This document shows positions 1 to 9,233 of a stretch of 64,000 bases of DNA, piece after piece. A model generated the notes under the pieces. It saw nothing but the letters and a program-made list of their open reading frames with translations, did not search any database and was not told the origin of the DNA. This DNA comes from Sphingobacteriales bacterium 44-61 (lineage in GTDB: Bacteria > Bacteroidota > Bacteroidia > Chitinophagales > Chitinophagaceae). Made by a program: the position numbers and the translations under genes. How positions within the stretch are numbered: position 1 is the stretch's first letter; every line of letters starts with the position of its first letter. The stretch is from the NCBI GenBank assembly GCA_001898405.1, contig MKTW01000011.1:130801-194800 (forward strand). The letters are read 5' to 3'.

Positions 1-1031
1 CGGGTGCGCCCAATCCCGCTCTTACCTGGGAAACCAAATCAGCTTTTAACCTCGGCCTTGATGGAAGATTTTTTCAAAACAAACTGGAATTAAGCGTCGA
101 TGTATTTAAAGAAAGAACTTCGGATATCCTGTTGCAACTGCCACTGCCGACTACGTTTGGACAAAATGAGCCGTATCAGAATGCAGGTGTGATCGAGAAC
201 AAAGGGTGGGAAATTGAGATCGCGCACCGCAACAAGATCGGGGAGTTTACTTATGGCATCAGCTTCCAGGTTTCCAATGCCACCAATAAGGTAATCAGCA
301 TGGGTGGTGTAAGCCCGATCATCAATGGCAACACTATTACTGAAGAAGGATATCCAATCAACGAATGGTATGGCCTTCGCTCTATAGGTTATTTCCAGTC
401 TGACCGGGAAGTAACAAACTCACCGTACCAGAATGCATTGACATCTCCCGGCGACCTGCGTTATCAGAATAATGGCGGTGATCCCAATGTCATCAATGCA
501 GATGATCGTGTAAGACTGGGTCTTTCCAATCCGCGCTATCCTTACGGTGTACGATTGAATGTAGGCTTCAAAGGATTTGACCTGATAGCTTTTGGTCAGG
601 GGCTGATGAAACACGAGGTATGGAGCAATGGCTGGACAGCACAAAACTTTGACAGGGAAAATTCAACGCTGCGTACTTATCATCTTGATCGCTGGACGCC
701 GGAGACACCTAATGCAAGATTCCCCAAAACAAGAATGGGAAGCGGTGCGGCAGATGATGGCATCAATGATAAATTCTCAAGCTTCTGGCTGGAAAACGCA
801 GCTTATTTCCGGATGAAAAATATTGAATTGGGATATACTCTTCCTTCCAGCATCCTGAAGCGTGTGAAGATACATAGCGCACGGATCTATGTCAATGCTG
901 AAAACGCATTCACTATTACAAAGTACCTGGGTTATGATCCAGAAGCCTCAACAGGCACCGATTCACGCCTGGTGGAATCGCGCTACCCACTTGCCAAAGT
1001 TTATAGCGTTGGATTGAACATTAATTTTTAA
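1..1031 (+). CDS. SusC-family TonB-dependent outer-membrane receptor, C-terminal part
   Basis: Cut by the window edge: the reading frame is open from base 3, with codons GAPNPALTWE directly at the edge, so the start and most of the protein lie to the left. What remains (about 343 residues) is the distal part of a SusC/RagA beta-barrel. It shows the family run NPALTWE, then LELSVDVFKERTSDILL and LPLPTTFG, and ends in an aromatic strand with terminal Phe (YSVGLNINF), as outer-membrane barrels do. SusC imports oligosaccharides through the outer membrane using TonB energy. Nine bases separate it from the SusD gene, so the two form the usual SusCD pair and head this utilisation locus. The annotated start used by simple ORF callers (TTG at 132) is internal and not real. 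Confidence 0.95.
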   Translation, partial: GAPNPALTWETKSAFNLGLDGRFFQNKLELSVDVFKERTSDILLQLPLPTTFGQNEPYQNAGVIENKGWEIEIAHRNKIGEFTYGISFQVSNATNKVISMGGVSPIINGNTITEEGYPINEWYGLRSIGYFQSDREVTNSPYQNALTSPGDLRYQNNGGDPNVINADDRVRLGLSNPRYPYGVRLNVGFKGFDLIAFGQGLMKHEVWSNGWTAQNFDRENSTLRTYHLDRWTPETPNARFPKTRMGSGAADDGINDKFSSFWLENAAYFRMKNIELGYTLPSSILKRVKIHSARIYVNAENAFTITKYLGYDPEASTGTDSRLVESRYPLAKVYSVGLNINF

Positions 1032-1040
1032 AAAACGATC

Positions 1041-2603
1041 ATGAAAAAGTTACCGATATATTGGATAGCAGTCCTGATGATTGCCTTCTCATCGCTGTCC
1101 TGTAAAAAATTTCTTGACAAAACACCGCTGGATGCGGCTTCCTCTGAAACCTTCTGGGCAACGCCCGACCAGGCAAAGATGTGGGTGAACAACCTGTATA
1201 ATGCATTGGGCGGCGTGGAGGAATCCATTTATGAAGCGTTTAGCGATAATGCCTATGGCCGTGCAGGCAATGGCGCCAACAATATCGCCAATGGCGCTTA
1301 TGAAACGATCGATTCCCGCGTTGCCACAGAATGGAACTATCGTTATATCCGCTTGTGCCTGGAGTTTTTTCAGAATATCGACCGCGTACCGAATCTTGCC
1401 CAGGCCGATAAGGACCAGCTTTCAGGCCAGGTAAGATTCATACTCGCGTACCGATATTATAAAATGATGACCTTCTTCCGCGATATCCCCCTGGTAACTT
1501 CTCCTTTACCGGTGGAAGATGCGGATATGGAAAAATCAAGCAAAGCGAAAGTGCTGGCTTATGTACTGGACCAATTGGACCAGGCCATTGCCGAATTGCC
1601 CAATACATGGGCGGCGGCTGCAGACAACGGCCGCGCTAACAAAGGAGCAGCACTGGCATTGAAAGCAAGAGTTTTGCTATACAATGATAAATGGGCAGAA
1701 GCCGCAACCACGGCTAAACAGATCATGGATATGAACATTTATCAGTTACATCCCAAATTCAATGAACTGTTTATTTCTTCTTTCAATAATAAAACAAAAG
1801 AAGTGATCCTGGCCAAACAGTATGCAGATGTTGCCAATACACACGATATCTATCTCAGGTACGGTCCGGTGCAAATGAATGGACAATCGCTCATTCTCCC
1901 AACTGCAGAACTGGAAGCGGCCTTTGAGCAAGAAGATGGCTTGCCCAAGGATGAATCACCGCTGTATGATCCAACACATCCTTATGATCATAAGGACCCC
2001 CGCTACTATGTTACTTTTCTGTATCATGGTCAGAACCTGAACGGGCAAGTGCTGGACCTCGCGGGAGCTGAAAATAAATTTGCTTTTACTTATCTCTATT
2101 ACAGGAAATACATTGCGGAATTCAAAGACCGGATTCGTACAGCTTTTGTGAACTGGATCCTGTTTCGCTACGCAGAAGTGCTGTTGACCTATGCCGAAGC
2201 AAAGAACGAAGCAAGCGGTCCCGATGCCAGCATTTATGATGCACTGGACCTGATCCGCATACGTGCAGGCATGCCGGTGGTTGATCGCGTGAAATATTCT
2301 TCGCAGGAAACACTGCGTGAATTTATCAGGAACGAGCGCAGGGTGGAACTTGCAGGCGAAGGACTTCGTTATTTCGATATCATACGGTGGAGAATTGCAG
2401 AAGATGTATTGAATAAAAATATACAAAGCCAGGACATTGAACAATGGGTAGGTAATCCAAAAGACGGGAATGGTCAGCCGATATTAAAAGTGCGCCAGGT
2501 ACAGGTAAGGGTATTCAATCCCGCCCGTAACTATGTATGGCCCGTTCCTCAAACAGCTATTGACCGTTCCAGACTGCTGGTGCAGCATGATGAGTGGAAG
2601 TAA
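1041..2603 (+). CDS. SusD/RagB-family glycan-binding lipoprotein
   Basis: 520 residues, a normal SusD length. The N terminus is a lipoprotein signal ending SSLSC with the lipid-modified Cys at residue 21, followed by KKFLDKTPLD, the classic start of mature SusD proteins. The C-terminal half carries the family signatures LFRYAEVLLTYAEAKNEA and IRNERRVELAGEGLRYFDIIRW. The protein sits on the cell surface as a lid on SusC and binds the target glycan. It follows SusC after 9 bases and precedes the FGE/BNR gene after 29 bases, consistent with one operon. Which glycan it binds cannot be read from the sequence. Confidence 0.97.
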   Translation: MKKLPIYWIAVLMIAFSSLSCKKFLDKTPLDAASSETFWATPDQAKMWVNNLYNALGGVEESIYEAFSDNAYGRAGNGANNIANGAYETIDSRVATEWNYRYIRLCLEFFQNIDRVPNLAQADKDQLSGQVRFILAYRYYKMMTFFRDIPLVTSPLPVEDADMEKSSKAKVLAYVLDQLDQAIAELPNTWAAAADNGRANKGAALALKARVLLYNDKWAEAATTAKQIMDMNIYQLHPKFNELFISSFNNKTKEVILAKQYADVANTHDIYLRYGPVQMNGQSLILPTAELEAAFEQEDGLPKDESPLYDPTHPYDHKDPRYYVTFLYHGQNLNGQVLDLAGAENKFAFTYLYYRKYIAEFKDRIRTAFVNWILFRYAEVLLTYAEAKNEASGPDASIYDALDLIRIRAGMPVVDRVKYSSQETLREFIRNERRVELAGEGLRYFDIIRWRIAEDVLNKNIQSQDIEQWVGNPKDGNGQPILKVRQVQVRVFNPARNYVWPVPQTAIDRSRLLVQHDEWK

Positions 2604-2632
2604 TATTATTCAGGAAACCCAATTGTTGAAAC

Positions 2633-4777
2633 ATGAAGAGATGTTGCGGCCTGACCATTTTATTTAGCCTGTTGATGACAGCTGAATTGCTGTCGCAGGA
2701 ACAGATCGATCTCAAAGGGATCGCTTATGTAAACCTGGAAAATTCCATTGGAATGAAAATGGTGGCCATCCATCCTGGCAAATTTCAAATGGGAAATAGT
2801 GGAGAGCTTGATTACAAAGGCCTTCTCAAAGATGAACCTCACACACCCTACCTGGCAAAAGGAGCCCCCAACCCTTATATCAAGGATGGCCCGCCCATGA
2901 ATGAAAACCCTTTGGAATGGGATGAAAAACCGGTTCACACGGTAAACATCACCAATGGATTTTCCATGTCAGCCACACCGGTCACCAATGCGCAATACGA
3001 GCAGTTCAGGCCGGAACATCGCGCCCTCCGTGGTAAATCAGGCTTCTCAAAGAATGACAATGATGCTGTGGTTTTTGTCAGCTGGGACGATGCAATAGCA
3101 TTTACAAAATGGCTGAGTGCAAAAGAAGGCGTGACTTATCGGCTTCCTACTGAAGCGGAATGGGAATATGCCGCGCGTGCAGGAACACAAACACCTTATT
3201 TTACCGGCGATTCATTACCATCTGAATACTGGCAACATCAGGTCACCAACCGCAGCAATTTTATTGTACCGGATAGTGTGAATCTGGAAGTAGGCCTGAC
3301 GGCGCCCAATCCCTGGGGATTATATAATGTACATGGATTGGTAGAAGAATGGTGCCAGGATTGGTACGGTCCTTATAAAGAAGGCTTGCAAACGAACCCT
3401 GTTGGATATGCGAATGGAATAGCAAGAGTAACACGAGGAGGAAGCCACAGCACAGGAATAGCTTTTCTTCGCTCAGCCAATCGCTCCGCAGCATTACCCG
3501 GAAACAGATCTTTTTTCGTGAGCTTCCGCGTGGTAAAAGGAAAAATGCCATCCACAAAACCAATACCCGTAACGGCAAAACCGAAATGGGCAGTTGGTGT
3601 AAGTCAAAAGAATTTCGATTGGAATAAAACAAAAGTTCCTGCGAACAAAGCTATTTTCCAGACGCCGCAAACTTATACACGCATCCCGCATGATGCCAAT
3701 GGCCCATTGTATATTATCCATAATCATGAACCGGCATTGACTGTACTTCCTAATGGTGACCTATTGGCCATCTGGTTTACTACCGTTACGGAAAGAGGAA
3801 GGGAAATGATGGTTGCAGGTGCCCGTTTAAGAAAAGGAGCAAAGGAATGGGATGAACCTTCTGTCTTTTTTCATGTGCCGGATCGCAACCTGACTGGCCA
3901 GGCTTTGTGGTGGGACGGCAAGAAAACCGTGTATCATTTTTCGGGAGTAGGTGCAGCGGATCATTGGAGACATCTTTCACTGGTATTGCGGAAGAGCACG
4001 GATAATGGCGTTACCTGGACTGCCCCTGAAATAATAGGCCCCGAATATGGATCGCGGCACCAGGCGATTGACGCCATGATGCAATCCAGCGATGGTGCTA
4101 TTGTGATGCTTTGTGATGCAGACTGGTCCTCCCAGGGAGGATCAGCATTGCACATCAGCACTGACGGTGGCAAAACCTGGAATGATCCGGGAGAAGGCAA
4201 ACCCAAGCCTGTTTTCAAACAAGGCAATACCGGCAACTGGATAGCAGGAATACACGGCGGCATTGTTGAATTAAAGGACGGAAGCTGGATGGCTTTGGGT
4301 CGCGGTGATACCATCAAAGGCCGCATGCCCATGAGCCTTTCAAAAGATAAAGGAAAAACATGGACCTATTCTGCCAGTCCGTTTACACCCATCGTAGCGG
4401 CACAACGGTTGGCCTTGATAAGGTTGAATGAAGGCCCTATATTATTGATCTCATTTGAACAGAAAATGACAGAGTTTATTTCCAATGGCGTAAAGACACA
4501 GGGTGTTGGCATGTATGCAACATTGTCTTATGATGAAGGTAAAACCTGGCCGGTGAAAAAACTGATCACGCCGGGCACTGGTAACCGCGTACTCGATGCA
4601 CCCTGCAATCTCCGTTGGGGTAAAGAAGTAAGCCTGCTGAACAAAGATCACGGTGAATTGCGTGGTTACCTGACAGCAGCCCAGGCTCCAGACGGAATGA
4701 TCCACTTACTATCCTCAGGAACACATTACGCTTTCAACCTTGCGTGGTTGGAGGAACCACCCAAACAAGAAAAATAA
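2633..4777 (+). CDS. Exported fusion: FGE-like (SUMF1-fold) domain + BNR sialidase-like propeller
   Basis: 714 residues with a signal peptide (residues 1 to about 21, ending in a Ser-Gln cleavage region). Residues about 36-303 are an FGE/DUF323 domain: NSIGMKMVAIHPGKFQMGN, then VTNAQYEQF, YRLPTEAEWEYAARAG, GLVEEWCQDWYG and RVTRGGSH. In true formylglycine-generating enzymes two cysteines follow the RGGS motif. Here the stretch after it (about 270-300) has none, so sulfatase-maturing activity is unlikely. Residues about 350-705 are a sialidase-fold propeller with four Asp boxes: STDNGVTW, STDGGKTW, SKDKGKTW and SYDEGKTW. The next gene starts on the base after its stop, implying translational coupling. 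Probably a periplasmic or surface glycan-active protein; the substrate is unknown. Confidence 0.85.
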   Translation: MKRCCGLTILFSLLMTAELLSQEQIDLKGIAYVNLENSIGMKMVAIHPGKFQMGNSGELDYKGLLKDEPHTPYLAKGAPNPYIKDGPPMNENPLEWDEKPVHTVNITNGFSMSATPVTNAQYEQFRPEHRALRGKSGFSKNDNDAVVFVSWDDAIAFTKWLSAKEGVTYRLPTEAEWEYAARAGTQTPYFTGDSLPSEYWQHQVTNRSNFIVPDSVNLEVGLTAPNPWGLYNVHGLVEEWCQDWYGPYKEGLQTNPVGYANGIARVTRGGSHSTGIAFLRSANRSAALPGNRSFFVSFRVVKGKMPSTKPIPVTAKPKWAVGVSQKNFDWNKTKVPANKAIFQTPQTYTRIPHDANGPLYIIHNHEPALTVLPNGDLLAIWFTTVTERGREMMVAGARLRKGAKEWDEPSVFFHVPDRNLTGQALWWDGKKTVYHFSGVGAADHWRHLSLVLRKSTDNGVTWTAPEIIGPEYGSRHQAIDAMMQSSDGAIVMLCDADWSSQGGSALHISTDGGKTWNDPGEGKPKPVFKQGNTGNWIAGIHGGIVELKDGSWMALGRGDTIKGRMPMSLSKDKGKTWTYSASPFTPIVAAQRLALIRLNEGPILLISFEQKMTEFISNGVKTQGVGMYATLSYDEGKTWPVKKLITPGTGNRVLDAPCNLRWGKEVSLLNKDHGELRGYLTAAQAPDGMIHLLSSGTHYAFNLAWLEEPPKQEK

Positions 4778-6484
4778 ATGTGGCCTTATATGAAAAAAAT
4801 TGCACCCCGGGGTTTAGGATACCGCCTGTTTTCAGGGTGGCGGGTGCCGGGTAATATATGCACTGTTTGCCTCTGCGTCTGCTTCACTTTTCAAATAGCA
4901 ATGGCCCAGCAGGGCAGCAACTCCCCGGCAGCAAAAGGGTTGTCACTGGAAATACCGGGTTTACCGGCAAACCGGTCAGAAATTATTTGGGACCGGCTTC
5001 CGCTGTTAAAGAGCGAGCGCATCACTGTATTTGAAGGAAAAGAAAATGCGAGCGCATTTTGTCATCATGCCAGCATCTTCTACTACAAAGACAGGTTCTT
5101 TGCGGCATGGAGCAATGGCAATAAAGATGAAGATTTTTCGGGCCAACGTGTAATGTATGCTACCAGTAAAGATGGGCATCAATGGAGTAAAGCCATCAAT
5201 ATGACAGGAAGCACTCCTGAAATGGCCTATACGCCGAGTGGGTTTTGGGTGCATGATGGAGATTTGTATGCACTTGCCGGGTTTCAAAATTCCAGAGCAA
5301 GCACGCTCACTTCCGATACGGATGAACTAAATATCTACCGCTGGAATAGTGGAAAATCAGCGTTTGAATATTCCGCCGTCATAGCCAAAGATTTTTTGGG
5401 TATGGAAGGACCCAGGCAAACACCGGACGGACAATGGTTGATGTTCGGCAGACCAGCAGATAAATCGCTGCCCCATGCCAACCGGTTTGCAAAAGGAGGA
5501 AAAAGTGCAGTGGACAACTGGGCCATCAAACCTTTGCCCAATGATAAAGTTGTGCACGATATCTTTTGGTATACGCTTCCCAATGGCAAACTAATATCTG
5601 TTGAAGGGACGGGGGATGCTCCTGACCGGCACCTGGTAAGTATGTATAGCAGTGATAATGGAAACTCATGGTCTGACCCTGTACCATCTGATTTCCCTGA
5701 TGCGGACAGCAGGATAAATGGATTGAAATTGAGCAACGGAATTTATGTACTATTGAATAATCCCAGCCTTTCCCGCTATCGCATTCCATTGTCCATATCT
5801 CTTTCAAAGGATGGAGAGAAGTTTGATCACATGGCCAATATTCGCGTCGAACAAACAAATAAAAAGTATTCCGGCCATGCCAAAGCTCCCGGCTACCAGT
5901 ACATGAGAGCAATTGAACATGCAGGGAAATTATGGATCATTTATTCTGTAAATAAGGAGAACGTTGAAATAACGACCGTTTCATTAGATGAAATAAAGCG
6001 CTTTTATGCAACAGATCAAACCTACGACAATAGAAAACCGGCGGCAGAGATCATCATAGATAATAATGAAAAGGGATTTGAGACAAACAGCCCCTGGCCA
6101 ACCGATACAGTGGCAGGTTTTTTCAAGGGAGTCAGGATGGGGTATCATGGCCACGACTACGCATATATGAAAAAATCACCGGCATCAACTGCCAGTTGGG
6201 CGAAATGGACGCCGAAGATAATCACACCCGGAGTTTATGCTGTCTACATGAAGTGGCCTACAAGATCTTTCGGGTCTAACGGATCAATGGCTGATGTTGC
6301 ACCAATAGAGATCGGGTACCCGGGAGGCGTTCACCGAAGCTCGGTTGATGAGAGCCGTTATGGAGGCAGTTGGATATATCTTGGCTCTTTTCCTATGAAT
6401 GCCGGAAATAGCTCTTACGTCAAGATTTATGCAGGTAAAAATGTTACAACGGTGGCCGATGCCGTAAAATTCGTGAAGAACTAA
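4778..6484 (+). CDS. Exported BNR sialidase-like protein with C-terminal golvesin-type domain
   Basis: 568 residues. The ATG directly abuts the previous stop (TAAATG); an in-frame ATG at 4790 would give a neater signal peptide (cleavage near AMAQQ). Residues about 80-410 are a sialidase-like propeller related to the proteins at 12226 and 13504, sharing a WS-G-G pattern near the start, Asp-box SSDNGNSW and the motif DFPDADSR. Residues about 423-568 (IIIDNNEKGFE..., then W-P-T, GYHGHDYAYM, YAVYMKWP and AVKFVKN) match the beta-sandwich found at the C terminus of golvesin and xanthan-lyase-type proteins, a presumed glycan-binding module. Likely role: surface or periplasmic glycan binding or cleavage in this locus. 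Sialic acid as substrate is not established. Confidence 0.8.
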   Translation: MWPYMKKIAPRGLGYRLFSGWRVPGNICTVCLCVCFTFQIAMAQQGSNSPAAKGLSLEIPGLPANRSEIIWDRLPLLKSERITVFEGKENASAFCHHASIFYYKDRFFAAWSNGNKDEDFSGQRVMYATSKDGHQWSKAINMTGSTPEMAYTPSGFWVHDGDLYALAGFQNSRASTLTSDTDELNIYRWNSGKSAFEYSAVIAKDFLGMEGPRQTPDGQWLMFGRPADKSLPHANRFAKGGKSAVDNWAIKPLPNDKVVHDIFWYTLPNGKLISVEGTGDAPDRHLVSMYSSDNGNSWSDPVPSDFPDADSRINGLKLSNGIYVLLNNPSLSRYRIPLSISLSKDGEKFDHMANIRVEQTNKKYSGHAKAPGYQYMRAIEHAGKLWIIYSVNKENVEITTVSLDEIKRFYATDQTYDNRKPAAEIIIDNNEKGFETNSPWPTDTVAGFFKGVRMGYHGHDYAYMKKSPASTASWAKWTPKIITPGVYAVYMKWPTRSFGSNGSMADVAPIEIGYPGGVHRSSVDESRYGGSWIYLGSFPMNAGNSSYVKIYAGKNVTTVADAVKFVKN

Positions 6485-6510
6485 GAGACGAATAGTGAAA
6501 ATATTAGATT

Positions 6511-7203
6511 ATGAAAGTAAGATCATTTGCAGAGTATCTCCTGGCTATATTCCTCATCCTGGGCATGGTTTCCTGGAAAACATCAACACCCAAGATATTT
6601 TTGGTGGGCGATAGCATTTCCATTTATTATGGTCCGTACCTGAAAACTTTCCTGGAAGGACAGGTTGAACTGGAGCAGAAAGCGATTGAAACCTTGCAAG
6701 GCCGCACATTCAGCCGCAACGGTGGTGACTCCCGGCGTGTACTGGACTATCTCAAAGCAAAGCTGATACAGCCCGGTTTTCATCCCGACTATTTATTGCT
6801 CAATTGTGGACTGCATGATATCGGACGTGATACGATCCGGCACGATTTGCAGGTGCCGCTGGATACTTACCGTAAAAACCTTAACAGCATTTTTTCTTTG
6901 ATCCAGGCAAAGAAGATAAAGATCATCTGGGTAACTACTACGCCCGTGGTAGATTCCATTCATAATAGTCGTACCAAAGTAAAGCAACGCTATTCCAAAG
7001 ACCTTGAAGAGTACAACCAGGCAGCAGCAGTGGTTTGTAAGCGCTATCATGTACGGGTAATTGACCTGCATGATTTCACCCGCACACTTGGCCCGGATGC
7101 TTATTTAGATAATGTCCATTATAAAGAGGAGATACGCCCGCAACAAGCGGCCTATATAGCCGGCTCGTTAAGGATCATTCTTGATGAAAACGCAAGCAAG
7201 TAA
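6511..7203 (+). CDS. Exported SGNH/GDSL-family hydrolase
   Basis: 230 residues with an N-terminal hydrophobic segment (signal peptide or anchor, residues 6-21). Four SGNH landmarks are present: block I VGDSIS with nucleophile Ser35, a block-II-like glycine region, block III LLLNCGLHD (Asn98, Gly100), and the catalytic pair Asp200/His203 in DNVHY. Such enzymes remove O-acetyl or other ester groups from glycans. The position between a BNR protein and an FAD oxidoreductase suggests it deesterifies the locus substrate. Only one base separates its stop from the ATG of the next gene. Family assignment is firm; the ester removed is not known. Confidence 0.87.
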   Translation: MKVRSFAEYLLAIFLILGMVSWKTSTPKIFLVGDSISIYYGPYLKTFLEGQVELEQKAIETLQGRTFSRNGGDSRRVLDYLKAKLIQPGFHPDYLLLNCGLHDIGRDTIRHDLQVPLDTYRKNLNSIFSLIQAKKIKIIWVTTTPVVDSIHNSRTKVKQRYSKDLEEYNQAAAVVCKRYHVRVIDLHDFTRTLGPDAYLDNVHYKEEIRPQQAAYIAGSLRIILDENASK

Positions 7204-7204
7204 A

Positions 7205-9226
7205 ATGAACCGACGTGAACTCATAAAGATTTTTGGAATGGCGCCACTGGCCAGCATAGCTGAGCCGTTGAACCTGCTGGCGCGCAAAACGGCTCCTTCT
7301 TCCGCCGATACATTCCAGTTGGTTATTTACGGAGCAACACCTGCAGGCATTGCCTGTGCTGTCAGGGCGGCGCGGGAGGGGTTGAACGTATTGCTGGTGC
7401 ATCATTCACAACGCCTCGGCGGCATGTTTATAAACGGCCTTGGTATTATGGACACACTCTATAATGGCTCGCGTTCTCCTATGTATGATGAATTCAGACA
7501 AAGCATTTATCAATACTACCGGCAGAGATACGGAACAAATTCGCCACAGTACCAGGCCACAGGCCCAGGAATATCAAAAACAAAATATGAAGCTTATGTA
7601 GCTGAAGAGCTGATCAAAGTTTGGGTTGCGGCAGAACCAGGGATCACTATCCGCAAAGGATATTATCCCGGCAGTGCAGGAAAAACGGGAGATGTTATTG
7701 ATCATGTTGCATTCAGGGCAATGGAGGGAACAGGCAGTTTCAGTGCGAAGGCTGATGTGTTTGTGGATTGCTCCTATGAAGGCGATCTTGCCGCTATAGC
7801 AGGAGCACCCTGCCGGATCGGTCGCGAATCAAAAGAAGAATACGGGGAGAAACATGCCGGCGTGATCTATACAAAAGATATAGACCCCAAAAATGCAACA
7901 GACCCCCTGGATAAAGACCAGGCAGAACTGATACGCAACCTGAATCTTTACAGGTACAAAGAGACCAGCACGCTGATCATTCAGCCAGGCAGCACGGGAG
8001 AAGCAGACTCAACTATCCAGGGATTCAACTTGCGCGCAATTGTAACAGATGATCCCGGAAACAAAGTATTACCAGGTCGTCCTGCTCACTATGATGCCGG
8101 TCATTTCAAAGAACACTATCAGCACAAAGCAGAAAAGCTGACCTTATCGCGTCCAAACAATAAATCAAGTCTTGCCAGACCGGAAATACTGGGTTTGCAG
8201 AATAAATATGTGGAAGGCGATTGGGCCATCCGCAAAAGTGTGATCGAACAATATAAACAGGAATTGCTCGGATTATTCTATTTCCGTCAGAATGATCCGT
8301 CCCTGCCGGAAGAGATCCGCACGCATTGGAGGAAATATGGTTTTGCAAAAGATGAGTTTCCGGACAATGATCATATTCCTTATGAATTGTACATACGTGA
8401 AGCACGCCGTATCAGGGGCAGGGCTGTTTTTACCGAGCATGACGCGCAATTGTCCAACGGACTGAAGCGCGCTCCTTTGCATGAAGACAGTATCGGCATT
8501 ACTGAATGGTTCCTGGATTCTCACGCCTGTACTGACAGGACAATTGATGACAGCAAAGAAGAAGGGGAGGTGATGCTGAAAAGCGAAACTGTTCCCGGTC
8601 AGATACCTCTCGGAACCTTACTGCCATTAACACCGCGTAACCTCATCGTTCCAGTTTGCCTTTCGGCATCGCATATTGGATTGGGGGCTTTGCGACTGGA
8701 ACCTGTTTGGATGCAACTCGGTGAAGCAAGCGCATATATAGCAGTAGAAGCGGTTCAAGCCGGCATCGCTCCTGCGGAAGTTAATGCCGATATACTTACA
8801 AGAAAACTTGCGAGCAAAAGATTTATGCTTTCCTTTTTCAATGATGTGGAAGGAAGAGAATCTGCGCCCTGGTATCCTGCTATCCAATACCTGGGTGCAA
8901 GAGGTTTTTTTGGAAGCTATGAAGCAAAACCGGAGAGCAAACTTACCAAAGCGCTGGCTGAACAATGGGCGGAGCAGGTAAAATACTTCAGGGAAAAGAA
9001 GAACTGGGATGCAAACAACCATGCATTGAAAGTTGCTCAGCTGGAAGAAAAGAACGGAGAAAAAATAAAAGCAAAATTTTTTGCTGAAATGATTGATAAC
9101 GCAGTGCGGCCTGCCCATCAAGCTTCCAGCCTGATGAGAACAATGGGTATCGCTGCTGCAACAACGATAAGTCGCGGCGATGCAGCCCGGCTGATTTTTG
9201 AAACCCTGGCATTCCCAGTTAAATAA
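7205..9226 (+). CDS. Exported FAD-dependent oxidoreductase (PF12831-type), paralogue 1
   Basis: 673 residues from the ATG at 7205; TTG/ATG codons at 7181/7184 lie inside the preceding gene and are less likely. The N terminus MNRRELIKIF... resembles a twin-arginine (Tat) signal, fitting export of a folded flavoprotein. The dinucleotide-binding region follows at residues about 36-70 (IYGATPAGIACAVRAAREG then LGGM). The rest matches the FAD_oxidored family often found in sulfated-glycan loci. It is clearly paralogous to the protein at 16187: both share YIREARR/YVREARR-type, DNDHIP/DNNHFP-type and late SASHIGLGALRLEP/STSHVAYSTVRMEP-type motifs. It probably oxidises a sugar ring position or reverses such a step in the periplasm. 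Substrate and electron acceptor are unknown. Confidence 0.85.
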   Translation: MNRRELIKIFGMAPLASIAEPLNLLARKTAPSSADTFQLVIYGATPAGIACAVRAAREGLNVLLVHHSQRLGGMFINGLGIMDTLYNGSRSPMYDEFRQSIYQYYRQRYGTNSPQYQATGPGISKTKYEAYVAEELIKVWVAAEPGITIRKGYYPGSAGKTGDVIDHVAFRAMEGTGSFSAKADVFVDCSYEGDLAAIAGAPCRIGRESKEEYGEKHAGVIYTKDIDPKNATDPLDKDQAELIRNLNLYRYKETSTLIIQPGSTGEADSTIQGFNLRAIVTDDPGNKVLPGRPAHYDAGHFKEHYQHKAEKLTLSRPNNKSSLARPEILGLQNKYVEGDWAIRKSVIEQYKQELLGLFYFRQNDPSLPEEIRTHWRKYGFAKDEFPDNDHIPYELYIREARRIRGRAVFTEHDAQLSNGLKRAPLHEDSIGITEWFLDSHACTDRTIDDSKEEGEVMLKSETVPGQIPLGTLLPLTPRNLIVPVCLSASHIGLGALRLEPVWMQLGEASAYIAVEAVQAGIAPAEVNADILTRKLASKRFMLSFFNDVEGRESAPWYPAIQYLGARGFFGSYEAKPESKLTKALAEQWAEQVKYFREKKNWDANNHALKVAQLEEKNGEKIKAKFFAEMIDNAVRPAHQASSLMRTMGIAAATTISRGDAARLIFETLAFPVK

Positions 9227-9233
9227 TTAAACC

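Noticed and set aside
2633-3541. FGE-like domain as maturase for the neighbouring sulfatases
   Set aside because: The catalytic Cys pair expected after the RGGS motif is missing.
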